Source of the DNA: Nitrospiria bacterium
GTDB lineage: Bacteria > Nitrospirota > UBA9217
Direction: 5' to 3'
DNA length: 64,000 nt
NCBI GenBank assembly: GCA_919901555.1
Contig: CAKKPG010000044.1
Coordinates: forward strand, 1-64,000
Shown here: positions 59,898 to 64,000 of the stretch, piece after piece
Layout: every line of letters starts with the position of its first letter
Position numbering within the stretch: position 1 is the stretch's first letter
Position numbers and translations under genes: made by a program
The notes under the pieces: generated by a model
Told to the model about the DNA's origin: nothing
Seen by the model: the letters and a program-made list of their open reading frames with translations, nothing else
The model's database searches: none

Positions 59898-61220
59898 ATG
59901 GGCATCATTGTAGTCGGTCTCAGCCATAAGACGGCGCCGGTGGATGTGCGGGAAAAGCTCTCATTCCCCGAGGCCACAGTGCCCGACGCCCTCAAGACGC
60001 TCATGGGCTATGAAGGCATCAGGGAAAGCCTCATCCTCTCCACGTGCAACCGCGTCGAGATCTACGCCGCTGTCCAGGACAGCGCACAGGGCGTGGACCA
60101 GATCAAGAAGTTCATCGCCGATTATCACAATCTCTCCCGCGAGGCGCTGGAGCGGTCGCTCTACATTCATACCGACGGCCAGGGCGTGCGTCATGTCTTC
60201 CGCGTGGCGTCGAGTCTGGACTCCATGGTCGTCGGCGAGCCCCAGATCCTGGGCCAGATCAAGGACGCCTTCGACATCTCACTCAAGAGCAAGACGACGA
60301 GCGCGGTCCTGAACAAGCTGATGAAGAAGGCCATTTCCGTGGCCAAGCGCGTGCGGACCGAGACGAAGATCGCCGAAAGCGCCGTGTCCATCAGCTTCGC
60401 CGCCGTGGAGCTGGCGCGCAAGATATTCGGCGACCTCGAGGGCAAGGCCGTAATGCTCCTCGGCGCCGGCGAGATGGCGGAGCTTGCCGCGCGGCACCTC
60501 CTGAACAACGGCGTGAAGACCATCATGGTGGCCAACCGGACCTTCGAACGGGCGGTGGAACTGGCAAAGGAATTCAACGGCAGCGCCGTACGGTTCGAGG
60601 ACTTTCCCTCGGAGATGGTCATGGCGGACATCCTCATCTGCTCCACGGGCGCTTCGCACTATGTGGTGAAGCACGATATCGTGAGCCGCGCCGTCAAGGA
60701 CAGGCGCCATAAACCCATATTCATGATCGACATCTCGGTGCCCCGGAACATCGACCCCGACGTCAACAACATCGACAACGTTTATCTCTACGATATCGAC
60801 AACCTCCAGGGCGTGGTGACGGCCAACGTGCAGGGCCGGCAGAAAGAAGCGGAGAAGGCCGAAGAGATCATCACGCAGGAAGTGGAGACGTACCTCCAGT
60901 GGGAGCGCTCCCTCGACGCCGTGCCGACCATCGTTGACCTCCGGGAAAAGGTGGAGGACATCAGAAAGCGGGAACTGGAGAAGACCCTGTGCCAGATGAA
61001 CGGCATCAGCGACGAGCAGCGAAACGCCGTTGAAGCCCTCTCCACGGCCATTGTGAACAAGATCGTCCACGCGCCCATTGTGGTGCTGAAGCAGGCCGCG
61101 TCGAACCCCGAGAGCGGGGACCTCTGTTCCTTCGCGCGCAAGCTCTTCAACCTCGACAAGGAGCTGAAAAGACACAGCCATGAGAAGGGCTTTGGTTCCG
61201 GGGAAGGGTCTGAGAAATAG
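59898..61220 (+). CDS. hemA: Glutamyl-tRNA reductase
   Basis: 440 aa. It reduces glutamyl-tRNA to glutamate-1-semialdehyde with NADPH, the first committed step of tetrapyrrole synthesis by the C5 route. The catalytic Cys is C50 in LSTCNRVEIYA. The N-terminal GLSHKTAPVDVREKL, the NADPH-binding GAGEMAELAARHLLNNG and the C-terminal dimerisation helices are present. The length is typical. Regulation by heme through an N-terminal Lys-rich signal, as in enterobacteria, is not visible. It is in the run ccsA-hemA-hemC-cobA/hemD. Confidence 0.97.
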   Translation: MGIIVVGLSHKTAPVDVREKLSFPEATVPDALKTLMGYEGIRESLILSTCNRVEIYAAVQDSAQGVDQIKKFIADYHNLSREALERSLYIHTDGQGVRHVFRVASSLDSMVVGEPQILGQIKDAFDISLKSKTTSAVLNKLMKKAISVAKRVRTETKIAESAVSISFAAVELARKIFGDLEGKAVMLLGAGEMAELAARHLLNNGVKTIMVANRTFERAVELAKEFNGSAVRFEDFPSEMVMADILICSTGASHYVVKHDIVSRAVKDRRHKPIFMIDISVPRNIDPDVNNIDNVYLYDIDNLQGVVTANVQGRQKEAEKAEEIITQEVETYLQWERSLDAVPTIVDLREKVEDIRKRELEKTLCQMNGISDEQRNAVEALSTAIVNKIVHAPIVVLKQAASNPESGDLCSFARKLFNLDKELKRHSHEKGFGSGEGSEK

Positions 61221-61246
61221 CGAAAGCAGTTTTGCCACGAATTTGC

Positions 61247-61325
61247 ACGAATGAACACGAATTAAGAAATTGAATGCCAAACTGTTTTGCATTTGATTTG
61301 TTCGTGAAAATTCGTGTTCATTCGC
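61247..61325. repeat. Inverted repeat between hemA and hemC
   Basis: GAATGAACACGAATT (within 61247-61262) is the exact reverse complement of AATTCGTGTTCATTC (within 61310-61325), a 15-bp stem around about 47 bases. It fills most of the hemA-hemC gap and could form a hairpin in the operon transcript. Confidence 0.7.
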
Positions 61326-61354
61326 GGCTGAATAAGATTTTCAAGGAGCTTTCA

Positions 61355-62317
61355 TTGAGAAAAGAGATCAGAATCGGGACCCGCTCCAGCGCGCTGGCGC
61401 TCTGGCAGGCGGAGTGGGTGAAGTCGGAACTGGAAAAAAAATATCCCGGCATGACCGTGTCGCTCACGAAGATCAAGACCACCGGTGACAAGATCCTCGA
61501 TGTCCCTCTGGCCAAGGTCGGCGGCAAGGGTCTGTTCGTGAAAGAGATCGAAGAGGCAATGCTGCGGGGGGAGATCGATATCGCCGTGCACAGCATGAAG
61601 GATGTGCCCACGTTCTTCCCCGACGGACTGCACCTGGGCGCGATCACCAAACGCGAAGACGCGAGGGACGCATTGATCTCGCGGAACAAAGTGAAGTTCA
61701 GCGACCTGCCGAAGGGCGCGAACATCGGCACGAGCAGTCTCCGCCGCCAGGCGCAGATCATGAGCCTGCGGCCTGATTTCGTCATCCACCAGCTCCGGGG
61801 CAACGTGGACACCAGGATCCGGAAGCTCAAAGAAGGACAGTTCGACGCCATTATACTTGCCGCCGCGGGCGTAAAACGGCTGGGGCTGGCGGAGAACGTG
61901 ACCGAATACATCGACCCTGAAATCAGCCTTCCGGCCATCGGCCAGGGAGCGCTCGGCATCGAATGCCGGGTGGACGACCGGGAATTGAACGACCTCATCT
62001 CCTTCTTTAATCATTCCGAAAGCCGGACCTGCGTAACAGGAGAGCGTGCGCTCCTGCGCAGGCTTGAAGGCGGATGCCAGGTCCCCATCGCGTGCCACGG
62101 ACAGATCAAGGACAATAAGCTCCACCTCGTCGGCCTTGTGGGAAGCGTTGACGGAAAACGCATCATCAAGGACTCCCTCTCCGGTCCCCGGTCCGACGCG
62201 GAACGGCTCGGCGTGACCCTGGCGGAGAAGCTCCTCAAGCAGGGCGCGGACGTGATCCTGAGGGAAGTATACGGGCAGAGCCCGGATTACAGCGGAAATA
62301 ATTTGCTGGAAAATTAA
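61355..62317 (+). CDS. hemC: Hydroxymethylbilane synthase (porphobilinogen deaminase)
   Basis: 320 aa from a TTG at 61355 preceded by AAGGAG; the track start in the upstream repeat is too early. It joins four porphobilinogen units into hydroxymethylbilane. The dipyrromethane cofactor is bound by C241 in GGCQVPIACHG. RIGTRSSALALWQAEWV, VPLAKVGGKGLFVKEIE, DIAVHSMKDVPT, GTSSLRRQAQ and LRGNVDTRIRKL carry the Arg, Lys and Asp residues of the active cleft. The TTG start may keep expression modest. It belongs to the heme operon. Confidence 0.96.
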   Translation: MRKEIRIGTRSSALALWQAEWVKSELEKKYPGMTVSLTKIKTTGDKILDVPLAKVGGKGLFVKEIEEAMLRGEIDIAVHSMKDVPTFFPDGLHLGAITKREDARDALISRNKVKFSDLPKGANIGTSSLRRQAQIMSLRPDFVIHQLRGNVDTRIRKLKEGQFDAIILAAAGVKRLGLAENVTEYIDPEISLPAIGQGALGIECRVDDRELNDLISFFNHSESRTCVTGERALLRRLEGGCQVPIACHGQIKDNKLHLVGLVGSVDGKRIIKDSLSGPRSDAERLGVTLAEKLLKQGADVILREVYGQSPDYSGNNLLEN

Positions 62318-62354
62318 CCTGACCCGGACAAGTGGGAACCAAATATGCCACGAA

Positions 62355-62496
62355 GGCACGAAGTCTGATGAATGCAAAATGCAGAGTGCAAAATGCAAAA
62401 GTCAAAATGAAGGAATATAAATCATGGCCTGGGGCCATACCGCAATTTTACAATTTGCATTTTACAATTTGACTTTTGCATTGTCTTTTTCGTGCC
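62355..62496 (+). repeat. 142-bp MITE-like element, copy 3
   Basis: Same length and orientation as 3899-4040 and identical except for one base (TCAAAATGAAGG versus TCAAAGTGAAGG). The 8-bp terminal repeats GGCACGAA/TTCGTGCC are intact. A degenerate CCTGACCCGGACAAG motif lies just upstream (62318-62332). The element takes up the middle of the 315-base gap between hemC and the cobA/hemD gene; no gene is in that gap. Confidence 0.88.
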
Positions 62497-62561
62497 TTAG
62501 AGCCTTCGTGGCTGAATTTTGTTTCCATTTTGTGTAGAATTTGATTCATTTAACTAAATCT

Positions 62562-62617
62562 GCCGCAAAAACACCAGGGCACAAAGATTTTCTTGGAGTC
62601 TTCGTGCCTTCGTGGCG
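62562..62617. repeat. Palindromic repeat upstream of cobA/hemD
   Basis: GCCGCAAAAACACCAGGGCACAAAG pairs imperfectly with CTTCGTGCCTTCGTGGCG. It is of the same type as other intergenic palindromes here. It ends 15 bases before the ATG of the next gene, so it may affect ribosome access. Confidence 0.5.
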
Positions 62618-62632
62618 ATTCTTTGTCAGGTT

Positions 62633-64000
62633 ATGACATCATCAATCGGAAAAGTATACCTGATCGGCGCGGGGCCCGGTGATCCGGGGTTGATCACCGT
62701 CAAGGGCCTGGAGTGGGTGAAGAAGGCCGACGTCATCATCTACGACTACCTCGCCAACGAACGGATCCTCGACCACCGCAGGCCCGATGCCGAACTTATC
62801 TACGTGGGCAAGCAGGGGAGCAGACACACCCTTCCGCAGGAGGACATCAACGCCCTCATCATCAGGAAGGCCAAAGAGGGAAGGATCGTAGCGCGCCTGA
62901 AAGGCGGGGACCCCTTTATCTTCGGCCGGGGAGGGGAGGAGGCCGAGGACCTGGTGGACAACGGCATACCCTTCGAGGTCGTCCCCGGCGTGACTGCGGC
63001 AACGGCAGTGCCCACCTATGCGGGCATTCCGCTGACCCACCGCGAGCATACGGCGAGCGTGGCCTTTGTGACGGGCCACGAGGACCCCACGAAACCGGAA
63101 TCAAAAGTGCATTGGGACCGGATCGCAACAGGGATCGGCACCCTCGTGTTCTTCATGGGTATGAAGAACCTCCAGAACATCGTGGACAACCTCGTCTCTC
63201 ACGGCAGGAGCGTTGATACTCCCGTGGCCCTCATTCAATGGGGGACGCGGACGGACCAGAGGGTCGCTACCGGCACGTTGAAGGACATCGTCCAAAAAGT
63301 GAAGGAAGCGCGGCTGGGCCCGCCCGCAATCATCGTCGTGGGCGAGGTGGTGAAGCTGAGGAAAAAATTGAACTGGTACGAGGCCAAGCCGCTCTTCGGC
63401 AAGCGCATCGTGGTCACCCGTTCCCGGGACCAGGCGAGCGTGTTTGTGGAAATGCTCATCGACCGCGGCGCCTCGCCCATCGAGTTTCCGAGCATCGACG
63501 TCGTGCCGCCCACAAGCTGGGCCGAACTGGACAGCGCTCTCGATGTTGTCGAGACCTACCAGTGGGTGATCTTCACCAGCGCCAACGCTGTGCGGTTCTT
63601 CTTCGAGCGGCTTCGAAGCAGGGGCACGGACCTCCGCATCCTGAAGGGCGTGAATATCTGCGCCGTAGGGCCGAAGACCGCCGAGGCGCTTGAGCAGCAT
63701 GGGCTCAAGGCCGACCTCATTCCCGCGGAGTTCAAGGCCGAGGGAGTGCTCGCGGCCCTCGGCGGGGTCCAGGTGAAAGGCCGGCGGTTCCTCATCCCCC
63801 GCGCAAAGGTGGCGCGGGAGATCATCCCGGAGAAGCTCAGGGAACTGGGCGCCGAGGTGACGGTGGCGACGGCCTATGAAAACGTGAGGCCGGCCGCGGA
63901 CGTGGAGCGAGTCAAGAAGCTTTTTACAGAGAAAAAAATATCAGCGGTGACCTTTACGAGCTCGTCCACGGTGCATAATTTTGTTGAAATGCTCGGCCAA
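62633..64000 (+). CDS. Fused uroporphyrinogen-III C-methyltransferase / uroporphyrinogen-III synthase, partial
   Basis: 456 codons are open to the window end, which is why the ORF track misses it. Residues 1-245 are the SUMT (CobA) domain: VYLIGAGPGDPGLITVKG, RLKGGDPFIFGRGGEEAE, VVPGVTAATAVPTYAGIPLTHR, FFMGMKNL. It adds two methyl groups to uroporphyrinogen III for siroheme and cobalamin. From about 253 the HemD domain begins (FGKRIVVTRSRDQASVFVEMLIDRGA ... VIFTSANAVRFFFERL ... NICAVGPKTAEALEQHG), which closes hydroxymethylbilane to uroporphyrinogen III. The CobA-HemD fusion is common in deltaproteobacteria, Nitrospirota and Firmicutes. It follows hemC in the same operon; the next gene is probably hemB. 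Confidence 0.95.
   Translation, partial: MTSSIGKVYLIGAGPGDPGLITVKGLEWVKKADVIIYDYLANERILDHRRPDAELIYVGKQGSRHTLPQEDINALIIRKAKEGRIVARLKGGDPFIFGRGGEEAEDLVDNGIPFEVVPGVTAATAVPTYAGIPLTHREHTASVAFVTGHEDPTKPESKVHWDRIATGIGTLVFFMGMKNLQNIVDNLVSHGRSVDTPVALIQWGTRTDQRVATGTLKDIVQKVKEARLGPPAIIVVGEVVKLRKKLNWYEAKPLFGKRIVVTRSRDQASVFVEMLIDRGASPIEFPSIDVVPPTSWAELDSALDVVETYQWVIFTSANAVRFFFERLRSRGTDLRILKGVNICAVGPKTAEALEQHGLKADLIPAEFKAEGVLAALGGVQVKGRRFLIPRAKVAREIIPEKLRELGAEVTVATAYENVRPAADVERVKKLFTEKKISAVTFTSSSTVHNFVEMLGQ

Overview
The window reads as chromosomal DNA of a diderm (Gram-negative) bacterium. It encodes lipoproteins, bacterial alpha-2-macroglobulins, PBP1C-type enzymes, a type IV prepilin peptidase, NtrC-family regulation and a heme/siroheme operon (ccsA-hemA-hemC-cobA/hemD). 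The mix of VF530, NosL/DUF4418, a CobA-HemD fusion and S23 four-helix-bundle proteins suggests a Nitrospirota- or Desulfobacterota-like lineage. That assignment is an inference; no rRNA or other phylogenetic marker was analysed. Most of the window looks GC-rich. The two left-edge genes and the 47-54 kb island look visibly more AT-rich (by eye, not computed).

Layout. 0-2 kb: accessory edge with the tail of an HTH-like protein, a PIN-like protein and a cyclase-fold-like protein. 2-6 kb: two small hypothetical genes, a P-loop kinase, a SerA-type dehydrogenase, VF530 and a cold-shock gene. 6.5-34.5 kb: a long co-directional run: alpha-2-macroglobulin 1, three paralogous pilins around a GspF/PilC protein, a secreted protein of about 1813 aa with repeated beta-sandwich signatures, alpha-2-macroglobulin 2, an S23 protein, PBP1C, a signal peptidase with extra N-terminal membrane modules, an alpha/beta hydrolase and a second PBP1C. 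34.6-38 kb, minus strand: a MacB-like permease, NosL-like protein, DUF4418 protein, ATPase and CAP-domain lipoprotein in overlapping order, then rpmB. 38-46.3 kb: recG, a coiled-coil protein, pilD, a histidine kinase, an old-yellow-enzyme-family oxidoreductase and an NtrC-type regulator. 46.4-54.5 kb: accessory island with a ParE/Phd toxin-antitoxin pair, a fragment of the ntrC 3' end, a large single-chain restriction-modification enzyme, a DprA-like protein, an FRG protein and a DUF262 protein. 54.6-58.8 kb: ligA, a lipoprotein, nfo, a DUF2147 protein and a HEPN-like remnant. 58.8-64 kb: ccsA, hemA, hemC and a CobA-HemD fusion that runs off the end.

How it may work together. The 6.5-34.5 kb run looks like an enlarged version of the known pairing of alpha-2-macroglobulin with PBP1C (protease trapping plus peptidoglycan repair). 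It adds a pilin-like module, a giant secreted beta-sandwich protein and a special signal peptidase. This is the strongest candidate for an undescribed system. The second candidate is the restriction / DprA-like / FRG / DUF262 island.

Intergenic DNA is rich in palindromic repeats. One is a 142-bp MITE-like element with 8-bp terminal inverted repeats; two copies 58 kb apart differ at one base. Another is a 198-bp element with 12-bp terminal inverted repeats. A palindrome is also inserted in frame inside the S23 gene. No rRNA, tRNA, CRISPR array or transposase gene was recognised.
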